From positions 1,116,001-1,180,000 of the forward strand of contig CM074761.1 of the NCBI GenBank assembly GCA_037355855.1: DNA of 64,000 nt, read 5' to 3'. The position numbers and the translations under genes were made by a program. Shown here one piece after another: positions 1 to 10,340 of this stretch; position 1 is the first letter of the stretch, and every line of letters starts with the position of its first letter. This DNA is from Pseudo-nitzschia pungens (Eukaryota; Bacillariophyta; Bacillariophyceae; Bacillariales; Bacillariaceae). The notes under the pieces are model-generated. The model made no database searches. It was given only the letters and a program-made list of their open reading frames with translations, and was not told where the DNA came from.

Positions 1-1446
1 TGTGTTAGTGAGAGTTCCAGCGTCTGCTACCATTGATCCAACCAACGAATATTATGTTTTGAAGTATGAGATGTGCGGGGAGATGATGTGATGATCACTC
101 GAACAATGGATTTTCCATCCCTTTTATGGTCGAAATCCTATTTGAGTGGTGTTCGGCGAGTGAATTGATGTGATGGGTGATGGGTGATGGGTGATCTACA
201 TTTTCTATGATGTGAAACAACATCCTCCACCAATAAACGTAATAATGACATCACAAAATTTCAGACATGCTTACAACCGTAAGAACCTTACGGTAATACG
301 AGTTGAGAGTAATACAGTACGAATTTCAGGTAAGTTACGTACGTACTTGTACGATCGACCTTCGGTATCCAGTATCCACCGACCGCAAAGCCAATTGTTT
401 CACAACTTTGACAAAAATCGCTTAACGCTATTTTTTTGTTTCTAGGTTTTTCCAAGCATTTTTTTTTTCGTTCATCGAAAAGACAAGAAATTAGTTTGGC
501 GCAGTAAGATTACCGTAAGGTTAAGTCACCTCAGAGATGACAAGAAGTAAAGCCATGTTTGAATCATTTCATCTGATTGCTGCCTTGCGATACTTCTAGG
601 AGGTAGAAATTGGAGTATTGAATAGAGATGGTAATTGTAATCATGGATCTAAAGAAACAGAGCATCCTGATTGGCAGCAGAGGAGTATCATCATGAGGAG
701 GAGGAAGAACAAGGAGGAGGAGGACCTCACCAGGTGGCTGATGCCCAAATTCTTCATTACTTCGTAATATCTCCTCGTGATATGTAGTAGTCTCCTTGCA
801 ATTGAAAAATCAGCATTTTGGGAGTTTCGTAGTGGGTTAGACGCTAGATTGCACCTTGAAGGGCAACCCGTATGTGGGAGGTATGACTTGTGAAGTAAGT
901 GATGGACTGAGGTATCCTAATGATACTTGAGTTATGCTTAATTGTACGTACATCTTCGTTGTGCATACATTTAGTAGGAATTATGAGAAAAGTGTATCAT
1001 CTCCCTACCTGTACGATCCTACCTGTACGACGTGTACAAGCTAATTAGAGAATGAATAAGTAAGCCTCTTTCTCCTCCCCCCACTTCTTTCCCATCATCC
1101 CAGCAGAAGTTCTCATTTGAATCGCGGAAACAACAGGTGTGGATTGAAAAAAAAAGGGACGTCACCTGACAAGTTGCAGTAAGCCGTCGTTCAATTGTAG
1201 TCGTTGGTCGTAGCTTAACCTAAACGGTATGATTGTGTTTCCAAAAAGTCGGAGTATACCACACTGGCATGTATCTCTATGTCATTCCGGAAGCGGCCTC
1301 ACTCAATCGATGTTTCTTCAGGAGGATCGCGGCTTTCTGAGAGCCCGTGAGGAACCCTGGGAATGAAGCATGTCACCTCAAAAGTCTGACGAAAGTACAG
1401 GACATCAATCAATCAATACATCCATCGTCTTTTACAAAAGATTTAA
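1..1446. other. Intergenic region, no convincing gene
   Basis: Only short, low-quality open frames are present; the longest, at 191-445 on the plus strand, has no recognisable motif. The stretch at about 285-355 carries a cluster of GTAAG/CTTAC and GTAC-rich words that recurs in front of many genes in this window. The region from about 660 to 730 is a purine-rich GGAGGA tract. I see no RNA gene here. Confidence 0.6.
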
Positions 1447-3073
1447 ATGAAATGTTTTCGCTACTTGCAGTTTGACATCATCATTCAATCATTGACAGAC
1501 ATAATGCAAGCTAACAAAATGGTGAACGCACCAGCTCCTCCCCCGCTACCACCTTCTACGGAACCTTCCGATGATCTCTCTACCGGATCAGAAGACGAAC
1601 GCCAGTATAGGAACGAGAAAACACCTCTTATCAGACATACGTCACGCAAATCAGGGCCCAGGAAGAGCGTTTTTCGGAAACCCGAGGGTTTCACAGAACT
1701 TTCTACTATTTCGGATTGCAGAACGCACTCGCAGAGTTCATGGAGCGATGGCGATAAAAAGGTCGTTGACGACGATGATGATAGAAGTATCTCTACGTAT
1801 TCTACGACTGGTGAATCAGTCGCCTCGCTGAAATCGTTGGCAACAGTCTCTCTCGAAAATTTTAGGGAAGGGCTTGCAATTCCTTTTACGGACGAAGAGG
1901 GATCATGCCAGAAAATTACGAGCGGATTGGGTTCACTGTGTATTTTGGTAAGATTCATTGCGAGTCTAGCAGAGTCCATTTATTCCTGCCTTCTGAACGT
2001 CGTCCCGCTAACGACTTTTTTCATACGCAGGGAACCATTATTGGATTGGCAATGCCCAAAAACCAATATCTGAACGGTCAATGGTATCCTTGGTATCGTG
2101 TGATTAGTTCTGTGATTGGCTACAACTACTTCGTTTTATGGAGTATTTGTTTCTACCCGCAAGTACTTTTGAACTACCGTCGCAAATCAACGAAAGGCTT
2201 GAGTAACGACTTTGCCATTCTCAATTTTATGGGATGGAGTTTTTACTCGGCATATCTTGTCTCGATGTACTTTAGCGACGAAATCAAGACAATGTATCAA
2301 GAGCGGTTCAGCAACGAGTCGTCGACGGTTCAAAGCAATGACGTCGCATTTTCAGTGCATGCCATGATTTTGAGTTTTATCTACATAGTTCAGATCGTTT
2401 ATTACGGAGAAACTCGGTGCTCCTTTCGCTTGAAACCACTCACTTGGCTACTTGTGCTTGGCATGGGGATTCCAAGCGCAGTGGTTCCATGCTTGATCAA
2501 ACTTGGCTACCTCTCCTATTCGGCATGGCTTGACTATTTTTACGTGCTCTCCTTTTTCAAAATTTGCTGCACGTTGACAAAATATTCGAAACAGGTAATG
2601 TTGAATTACAAACGTAAATCGACATCAGGTTGGAACATCTGGTACAACTTTCTCGAGTGTAGCGGTGGGTCACTGAGTATGCTGCAGATCACCCTCGATT
2701 CTATTGACATGAAAAATATTACGGGAATCACTGGGAACATGGCAAAGTTTGCTCTTGGTTTTGCTACGATATTTTTTGACGTAAGTTGGTAATTTCGATA
2801 TATGCAGTGGTGCCGATATCGTTTCGATCCAACGTCTGGTACAGCAAGAAATTTGTTTGTTCTAACTATTCTGACTCCTGACGTTTTCACCAGGCTCTTT
2901 TCTTTACGCAACACTACATTCTCTATGCATCACACGACAAACATAACAACTCTGACTGTAGCGACAAAGGAGTTCCGATTGTGATCAAAACTGAAGGTGT
3001 TGTACGTACGACAAGCCGGCTCGATTTATCTGCATTGAACGGCGTTTCCAATATTGATATGGAGGATGTTTGA
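1447..3073 (+). CDS. Cystinosin-like PQ-loop lysosomal/vacuolar transporter
   Basis: Three exons (1447-1947, 2031-2780, 2894-3073) with GT-AG introns of 83 and 113 nt give a 476-residue protein. Cystinosins export cystine from lysosomes or vacuoles together with a proton. The N-terminal 165 residues are polar, acidic and serine-rich. They contain EKTPLI, which fits the acidic dileucine sorting signal [DE]xxxL[LI] used for vacuolar delivery. The membrane part holds two PQ-loop repeats: FYPQVLLNYRRKSTKGLS, and SKQVMLNYKRKSTSGW in which the proline is replaced by lysine. In FLECSGGS a glutamate stands where, as I recall, animal cystinosin has its proton-coupling aspartate. The last exon continues the family's C-terminal helix (ALFFTQHYILY). 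ATGs at 1504 and 1522 are alternative starts. The frame is unbroken. Family assignment is secure; the substrate is inferred. Confidence 0.88.
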
Positions 3074-4054
3074 CTGACCAAAATAGATAAAGTGACTGAC
3101 GAATGGCTGCCTATGCCGTCACACAAGAAGTGAGCAGATATTACCGTTTTGACAACGGAATACAAAGAGAAGCAATTTGCAAGCGTTCAACATTTCTTGC
3201 ATACATGGTACACGACCTAACAATCATCGTCTTCACGGCTAGTATTTATCTTTGAGTTCGAAGTAAATGTCAGCCTAAATTATAGTATGCCAATCATGCA
3301 TAACATGCATAACTTTTTTTTCCTGATTTTTCTACATTTCATCAGGCTCATCTAGAACGATCCAGATTATTCAATTCAAAGACCAAGCCTCATCGACAAG
3401 AGAAGGAAAGTCGCTCTTTGTTTGCTTGAGGTTGACGTCGAATCAGACGTTTAGAGTATGGAGCAAAGTTCGACATTGAATTATTCAACGTTGCTGGTCA
3501 CTCACCTTAGTTATTACACAAACAATAATATCTGAAGTTTTATTAGAACAAAAGCATTGTCATTATTTGTCATGCGAAGCAAATTTAGAAGGTACGAGTA
3601 AACCTTAACCTTACCTGTAGTATGATCGATACAGAGTTCCCATGGTTCCCAATGCTTTTTTACTAGTGAACGAATTTTTTCTAGGGGGCACTGTCAAAGG
3701 AAACGAAACGGTCCACATCTACCCCCGAACTGATTAAAAGTCATCGATACGTCATCGGATCGAACAAGGGATGAAAAATCGTATTGTAGAAACGAGAACA
3801 CGCTGAAAGGAACAACGCATGTCAGTCGAGTCACAGAACAAAAATCATTAGGATCATGATACCGTACCGTACAGGAAGGTACTTTACCGAAAAGCCGAAG
3901 GGATGATGGATGATGTGACGACAACACGACATGCCGTGAAAGTTACCAGCAATCAATGATGGAATAAGGTTACCCCAGCAATCCTCATAATTTCGCAAAA
4001 GCCTATCAAGACAAAGATACCCCGTACAATTTCATCTATCGATACAAGTGAAAA
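3074..4054. other. Intergenic region
   Basis: I see no convincing gene. Short minus-strand frames at 3694-3927 and 3953-4189 lack motifs, and the second overlaps the start of the lumen-protein gene on the other strand. A GTAC/CCTTAC-rich patch lies near 3600-3620, with another GTAC-rich patch near 3860-3890. Confidence 0.55.
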
Positions 4055-4792
4055 ATGAAGACCTCTTTCTCCATCGCTCTTTTCGCGGCTGTTGCCAGCA
4101 TCTTCGAATGCATTGACCGCCCCCACCGATCGCAGGGCAGCCTTCGGTAAGCTGCTTGGGAGCCGGCGCCGGAGCTTTCTTGGCCGCATCCATGCCCGAA
4201 GCCGCTTCTGCCGCTGCTGCCAAAACCGGAACCGCCAGCCCTTTCACCGGAGACTACAACGATCCTAACCACCCCGAGTGTCTGCGCCAGGTAAAGGTTG
4301 TAGGTGCTCCCCTCAAGGGTGACGGCACCCGATCGCCAGTACCCCGTCATCGAAGTTGTTGGGTACGACGGAACGTGGAGGCAAGGTGTGCACAGAGCGA
4401 CCAACCCGTGATGATTTGTGGAAAGTTCAGGGAACCGTGAAGACCAATGATACAGCCGTAAGTGCAATATTGTCCGATTTGTCGTGACTTGGGGAATTCT
4501 CTTTTTCGTATGTAACTGATACGTTGATCATCTCAACCAACAAAATTCTTCCTCTGTGTCGACCTACTTTCGTTTCACAACGCCACACCACTATTGATAC
4601 CGACGTCCGCCCTATTGCGTACTCATTCAATAACAGATGATTGACTTCGGTCCTAAGGGAGGGCCCACTCTTTTGGCTAAATACGAAGACGGAGGTATTG
4701 TATTCCCCGACGGAAACAAGTGGACAAAGGTCGCTCGAGGAACACCCATGCGAAGACCGAAGGATATGTCTACTCTCAAGAGTGAGGAATAA
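4055..4792 (+). CDS. Thylakoid-lumen protein with signal peptide and Tat signal (frame broken four times)
   Basis: The reading starts with a signal peptide (MKTSFSIALFAAVAS), followed by NALTAP, a plausible diatom plastid motif. Next is a twin-arginine segment (TDRRAAF, then an Ala/Gly-rich hydrophobic stretch), the usual layout for thylakoid-lumen import. The mature part contains KVCTERPTRDDLWKVQGTVK, DFGPKGGPTLLAKYEDGG and VFPDGNKWTKV, motifs I associate with a conserved algal lumenal family of unknown function. An intron lies at 4458-4636 and the stop is TAA at 4790-4792. Four +1 frame changes (near 4104, 4159, 4335 and 4375) are needed to read it through. Without them the product stops after about 30 residues. 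Either the sequence carries extra bases or the copy is a pseudogene. The clean splice sites and intact last exon favour a real gene. Confidence 0.7.
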
Positions 4793-5211
4793 ACTCGTAA
4801 CGAAATCCATAGTAATTCCTTTTTTCAATCACAGTACCTCTACATAGGATTTATGTCTCCCAATCGGAAGTCGTCGAATTGAATCCATGATCACACTACA
4901 GCACGTTGTTTATTACTTCGTAGTTGCAAAACGAAGGACGATGCCACCCTTTGGGTAGTTTAATTTTTGTAATTCAACGATTCGAAAGCCACGACCCGAC
5001 GGAGACTGGCAACAAGTTGGCGTCTCCAGTCGTCCGGAAAAACCAACGAAGAGATTCGATTATCCGTAGCTGCTGTACTTCGTATCCTAAATCAAAGTAG
5101 TACGATAAGAGTGTAAATAATCACAGAGGGTTCTTTGTCATAATATTATGGTAATTCAAGTAGTAAGTAATAGCACACGCAACAAAGATATTCGTTGCTT
5201 CGCAATAATGG
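4793..5211. other. Intergenic region between convergent genes
   Basis: About 420 bp separate the stop codons of two convergent genes. I see no gene, repeat array or clear signal apart from AT-rich stretches expected of 3' untranslated regions. Confidence 0.6.
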
Positions 5212-6885
5212 TTATTGCAGGTTTGCGATGTAGCTGGCAAACGACACGCTCCAGGCGCGCACCAGGACGGCCACGTCGTCCCACGTCGTGTCCCCGGCAA
5301 TGTCCTGCAACCGGATCCAAACGGCGTACAGATTCGTGATGAGGGCGCGCAGCTGCGCTTCCGGGGTCGGCCCGGGGGAATTGGTGTCGATAAAGGTCTG
5401 CAGGCACGCGTTGAACCTCGACGATCCGACGCATCCCTCGACGCCGCCCGACAGCGTGCCCTGGATGTACCGTCCGATGGGAAGCTGGAAAAATTCGTAG
5501 CACCCAAAGAGGGCGGCGGCGCTGGCCGCGGTGGACGAGTACAGGGAGAACCACTCGGCGTCGTTCCTGGACCGGACCTCCCGTTGCTTTCCGACCGGCC
5601 CGTAGCCGAATCGTCCGTAGAGAATGTCCGCGTACCAGCGCGACGACACCGCGGCCAGAGCCCCCAGCAGCGAGTAGGTGATGGCGGACTGGAGGCTGTT
5701 GATGGGAGCGTGGTTGTTTCCCATCCACAGCAGCGACGAGGCGACTTCTCCGTACTCGCTCTTGAGCACGCTGCGGTTCGGGTGCAACAACAATGCGGGG
5801 CGTGTGAGAGAGGGATTTATTATTTATTTGATAACGATTGCATCGATGCATGCATTACGTTACCGCATGATGCAGACGGCGTGCGGGTTCGGGGGCGCAG
5901 CGAGGACAACGCGCGAGTCCTCGGCGGCGCCCGCGCTCGACGACGATTCGAAACCTAACTAACTATAACTAACTAGACTGACTCACTCGTACTCCAGCCA
6001 CCTCGTAACGTCGGCGAAGACCTCCACAAAGTCGATCACAAAGATCGACGCCGACGTCGCCGATTCGGCGGAGAGGGCCGCCGCCCCTCCGGTCACCGCC
6101 AGCGGCACCAGTTCCTTCGGGTTCACGACCCTGGCGCGGGTCGCTTCGCTCGGTTTTCTTCGCAGGAGGGGACGAAAAAAAAGCCGACGGGTTCTTCTTC
6201 TTCCAGCTCGGCGCGCTCCTCGCTCCTCCCGGAGCAGCCGACGCAGGAGCTCGTCCTCCTTCTCCCGCCTCTGTTCCGACAGGCTGGACCCGATTTTCAC
6301 CAGCTGCGACGGGACTGGCCGCGATGAAGATGCTCCCGTACTTGGCCACGGACTCGGGAACGCCCATCGCCTCCAGAAACGAGTAGCTCGCCGAGTTGGC
6401 AATGAAGAAATCGCCGTCCGAGAGCCCCTGGGACAGCAGCGACGACCGCGAAAGCTGCTGCTTGCCCCGATCGATCGAAGCGGCGGCCGCCGGGGGACTC
6501 GGATCGGTCGTCCCGGTTCCGGCCGCCCCGCAGCACAAAGTTGATGGCCACCGAAAAGACGGCGCCGATGACGCCCCCGATCGACTCTCCCAGGGTGACG
6601 GCGACGACCTCCGTCGACGTCGTGGGGACCGTGTTCTCCACCACCTTGGTCACGACGGCAACGCTCGAGCTGGTGACGTCCATGGTTCCGTTTCCCACCA
6701 CGTCGCCGCCCGTTCCGGACATTCCCGCCAGGCTCAGGATGATTCCCGACGGCGAGGAACAAAGCCGGCCACTTCGTTGTTGGTTTGGTTGGCTCTGTTG
6801 GTGGTGATGTTGTTTTTGTTTTTGTTAGTATTGTTGATATTTTTGTTGGTGCTGGCATAGGTTCTGCCCGCGGCACCCATCCCAT
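5212..6885 (-). CDS. Unrecognised multi-pass membrane protein, GC-rich, frame broken
   Basis: I do not recognise the family. The last exon (5212-5770) reads cleanly and holds hydrophobic segments ITYSLLGALAAVSS and AAALFGCYEFFQLPIG, then a charged tail ending in ASYIANLQ. A 216-nt intron (5771-5986, GT-AG) joins it to an upstream exon encoding ELVPLAVTGGAAALSAESAT and VIDFVEVFADVTRWLEYD. Further upstream are likely membrane spans KWPALFLAVG/IILSLAGMS and ESIGGVIGAVFSVAINFVL, and a charged helix EKEDELLRRLLREER. Three +1 shifts (near 6745, 6520 and 6305) link these pieces. I chose the ATG at 6885 because its frame runs directly into the first hydrophobic segment; coding may extend further upstream into 6900-7470. 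The product is about 485 residues, with a start that is not secure. Confidence 0.5.
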
Positions 6886-8406
6886 CGCCGTTGCCCTCCT
6901 CTCGGAAGATTCGAAAACAAGCTCGTCCTCGGCTCGGCGGAGATCCTTTCCGCCGATCCCTCCCGAACCAACCCTTGGGTTTCTCCGCCCGGAGCGAACG
7001 CCCGGGGAGCCTTCGGAATCCCTCGCGTCGCGCCGCGTCCCGGTCGCGTCGAGCGATCGGTCCGCGTCGCGGGAAGAACGAACGCGCGGCAAACCCGAAA
7101 GGAGTTGTTGGTGTTGTTGCTGCTGCCGCGCGACCGCCTCCCTTCCGGTGCGGTTCCGGTTCCGTGCGACGCGGCCACCAAGGACGCCACGAGCAACCGC
7201 CGAACCCAGGCGGTCGTCTTGGCCGCCCTTCGTTCCCCCGTTTTTCGGGAGGCTCCGAATCGACGGTTTCGACCGGCGTTCACTCGGGAGTCGCTTCCGG
7301 GCGACGCGGAACGAAACCCGGAGACCGCATCTCGGCGAGGCTCCTTCGGCACCGCGCGGCTCTCCATGCCGTGGCGCTGTCCCGTGGACGTTCCCGCGAC
7401 CAATCTCTCCTTGCCGCTTGCCGGAAGCTTGTGTCGCTTGCGATTTTGTTTTTGGTTGATTGGCAATCGGGACGGATTCCAACGACGAGAAGAATATTGT
7501 TCAGTTTAGTGCGTTGTGAAGTTACTCGGGTGATGCGGTATTCATTCGGAGAATAGAAGCAACAACTGAGTTCACCGGGCGAGAATCATCGGAGGCATCG
7601 CCGTTGATTGTCGATGTGTCCAAATTACTCGGAGAGTCGAGTCAGTTTGTGAGTGAGATTCAGCTTTGACAGAACCACGCTCTTCTCGGCAAAAAGAAGA
7701 ATGATTCATTCCTTCATTCCCAAACTACGGTAACAATACTACTGGACGTACACACTCGTTCGTACACATACAGTATTGTACGTAAGATTAATCTACGTAT
7801 CTTTCTTGTAGTTATCTTACGTAACCTTACGTACTTGTAAGCGCTCCCAGCGAGAATTTTATTTTCAGTCTTTCCAAGACTCAAAAGTAGACGTCGCGCA
7901 CTTCGCGCGAGTCTCAATCCCAAAACTGCATTTTCGATCGAACGTGAACCAAATTAGGCCGAGGAGAAGGACGAAGGGAAGGAAGAATGTTCACTTCAAC
8001 GAATCATCATCGGAAAACGGGTCACGATGCCCCTTGATAGAGTAGAGAATGGAAAGCGAAGCACATTTCGGTACGAGTAAGGTTAACCTTACGAGTGCAA
8101 GTAAGATAATCTTACTGGTAGCTGTACCTAGTAACCTTACTTGTGCCGGTATGGACGACTGCCTTCCCCACCCGTGGATCCACAAAATCGTTCCGACTGG
8201 ATCTAAGAGTATTTTTGAGAGTTTGTGTCGTTTGTCGTTTGTTCTCCAAACTCGAAGCATTGTCAACTGTCTCGTGTCAGTGCTGCAGCAAACACAAGGC
8301 ACAACTCCATACTTTTTCGAAAACGAACGACTCGACTCGCGTCCTCTCCTCTCCGATACGGTACAGTACCACACGTCGGAATCCAAAGCATCAGCCATCC
8401 ACCATC
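6886..8406. other. GC-rich then AT-rich intergenic region with GTAC/GTAAGG clusters
   Basis: The part from 6890 to about 7560 is GC-rich and open in several frames on both strands. None shows a domain, though one minus frame (RRLLVASLVAASHG) could be an N-terminal extension of the neighbouring membrane-protein gene. The part from 7560 to 8406 is AT-richer. It carries two clusters of TTACGTA/GTAAGG/CCTTAC words at about 7730-7840 and 8070-8150, the second about 260 bp upstream of the pyruvate-carrier start. Both probably belong to promoter regions. Confidence 0.45.
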
Positions 8407-9772
8407 ATGTTTTCTTCCTTTTCCTCGGCCGGTGCCGGAAAACTCCGCCTCGCCTCCCGCAGGCATCCTGCGGTCGTCGAAATCGTCCGCATCGAATCAT
8501 CACCCTTCCCGCTTCACGGGCGTCGCCAAGACGAGGGGCAACCGATTGTTCAGCGAGAGCGGGAAAGAAACCGCCAAGGTGGCGGAGACCACCGCTTCCA
8601 AAACGACGACGGAAGCCAAGGCCAAGCCGGTGGTGGGCTGGTGGAAGTCTCCGGAATGGTGGGGCTTTGCCGGATCGATGGCGGCCTGGGGAATGTCGGC
8701 GTCCGCGATCTACGACTCGGCCCTCCAGGGACCCGAGGTCATCTCGCTGACCATGACGCCCGTGCTGATGGTGTACTCGGGACTCTTTGCGCGGTGGGCC
8801 TGGGTCGTCAAGCCGCGAAACCTCTCCCTGATGTACTGCCACATTGCCAACGTCGCGGCCCAGACCAACCAGCTCCGCCGGGCCCTCGAGCACAAGATGG
8901 GCATCGGGGAGGAGGAAGAGGTCACCGAAATGGTCCGGCAGGTCGGAATCCTGGGCGGGGTCGCGGGAGCCGCCGTCCTGGGCGGGCCCGCGGCGCGATC
9001 CGCCCTGTCGAACGCGAACCTGGGCGTCGTTTCGAGCGTGGCCGCCGCCGATGCGGGTCCCTTTACCGTCCACTTTTGGTGCGTGCGTGCGTGCAATTGC
9101 GCAACCAGAGAGTCGGTTCAAACCATTTATTTCAACCGTGCATTCTGTTGTATTCCGGTGTGATCGATCGATGGATGGATGGATTGAATTGAATTGAATT
9201 GAATTGAATCGAATTGAATCGAGTGGAATTGGATCGGATCGGACCGGATCGATCGACGTTAGTCTCGGTTTCTCACCTTTTTTCCCCTTTTTTTTGTCGT
9301 ATCTCCGTCGTGGATCCTGTCATCAACTATATTTACTATATCTGGTCGAAAATCATCGTGCGCATTATAATGAATATAATATCATTCATTCTACGAAACG
9401 CTGGTGTCGGTGTCCCCAAACAAACAAACAAAACAAAACAAAATCAACAAAACGAAAATCAACAATCGAAATCAACATCAACATCAATATCGATATCCGT
9501 ATCATCGTCAAACCAACGACAAAACAGGGCGCCGATGTCGAAAGTGTTCATTTCGGGTGCCTCCATGCTGGAATTGGACCGTCCCACGGACAAAATTTCG
9601 CTTGCCCCAATACGCGGCGCTGACCACCACCGGATTTTTCTTTACCCGATACGCCCTCTTGGTCACTCCCGTCAACTACACGCTGTGCGCCGTCAATGTC
9701 GCTCTGTTCTTGTCGAGTTTCTGGCATTTTGGACGCAAAATCAAGGCGGATTACATAGACGACAAGCTGTAA
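8407..9772 (+). CDS. Mitochondrial pyruvate carrier, MPC1-like and MPC2-like halves fused
   Basis: MPC1 and MPC2 are normally separate small proteins that form an obligate heterodimer carrying pyruvate across the inner mitochondrial membrane. Here one frame of 304 residues contains both. Residues 84-163 read like MPC1 (GPEVISLTMTPVLMVYSG, FARWAWVVKPRNLSLMYCH). Residues 223-296 read like MPC2 (WAPMSKVFISGASMLEL, RPTDKISLAQYAALTTTGF, TRYALLVTPVNYTLCAVN). The linker holds a further hydrophobic segment (QVGILGGVAGAAVLGG). The basic, serine-rich N-terminus suits a mitochondrial presequence. A 449-nt intron (9079-9527) splits the tryptophan codon at HFW/APMS, where the second half begins. Two +1 shifts (near 8476 and 9606) must be allowed; neither falls in the linker, so the two halves share one frame there. 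Confidence 0.85.
9180..9222. repeat. (GAATT)n microsatellite in the pyruvate-carrier intron
   Basis: A run of TTGAA/GAATT pentamers, decaying into GAATC, lies inside the 449-nt intron. It explains the short open frames seen there. Confidence 0.8.
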
Positions 9773-10340
9773 TGCGCGATGCCATCCGTAGCCATCCATC
9801 ACTAGTAGTGCGGTAGTGCAGCGTCGACGGTTGCGGTGCAACTTTTACTTTCTCGTCGAGCGAGGAAATTCGACAGCACCAGCATAGCAGGGAAGCAATA
9901 ACCGTCACGGGTATGCCACACGCAAATAATAGTAGTGCTTGTATCTCAAAGCAAATAAATAACAATATACGTACAGTGCATCAATAATGCAATCGATATA
10001 TCAAATTCCGCTTCGTTCATCACGCGACGCGACGCACGCAAAAGAGACCGATGCGAAACCAATGGACGAAAGGGCGCGATGCCCGATGGGGACCGCGCCG
10101 GTTCCGTCGGTTTCGGTGCCCGAAGACCGCGAACGAAAGAAAGGGTGCGGGTGGCCGCAAGGCGATTCGATTCGACAGCGGTCGTCTCGCCCTCCGTGGT
10201 TCGAAACGATCGCCGAGCGTTCCGGCACCGAAGCCCCGAGGAACCGCGCCGGGGGCCGGATTTCGAAGCAAGTGCGGAGATCCTGCTTCCTTCCGCTCGG
10301 TCTTCGCAGCAGGTAATTCTCGTCATCGTCGACATATTCC
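9773..10340. other. Intergenic region leading into the repeat cluster
   Basis: Several overlapping frames on both strands at 9946-10575 reflect GC-rich composition, not genes. I found no domain or presequence. The first hairpin-like repeat copies begin near 10340. Confidence 0.5.

Noticed and set aside
6785..7556. Several overlapping plus-strand frames in GC-rich DNA
   Set aside because: Arg/Pro/Ser-rich composition in all frames, with no domain, start context or splice logic; typical of GC-rich shadows.
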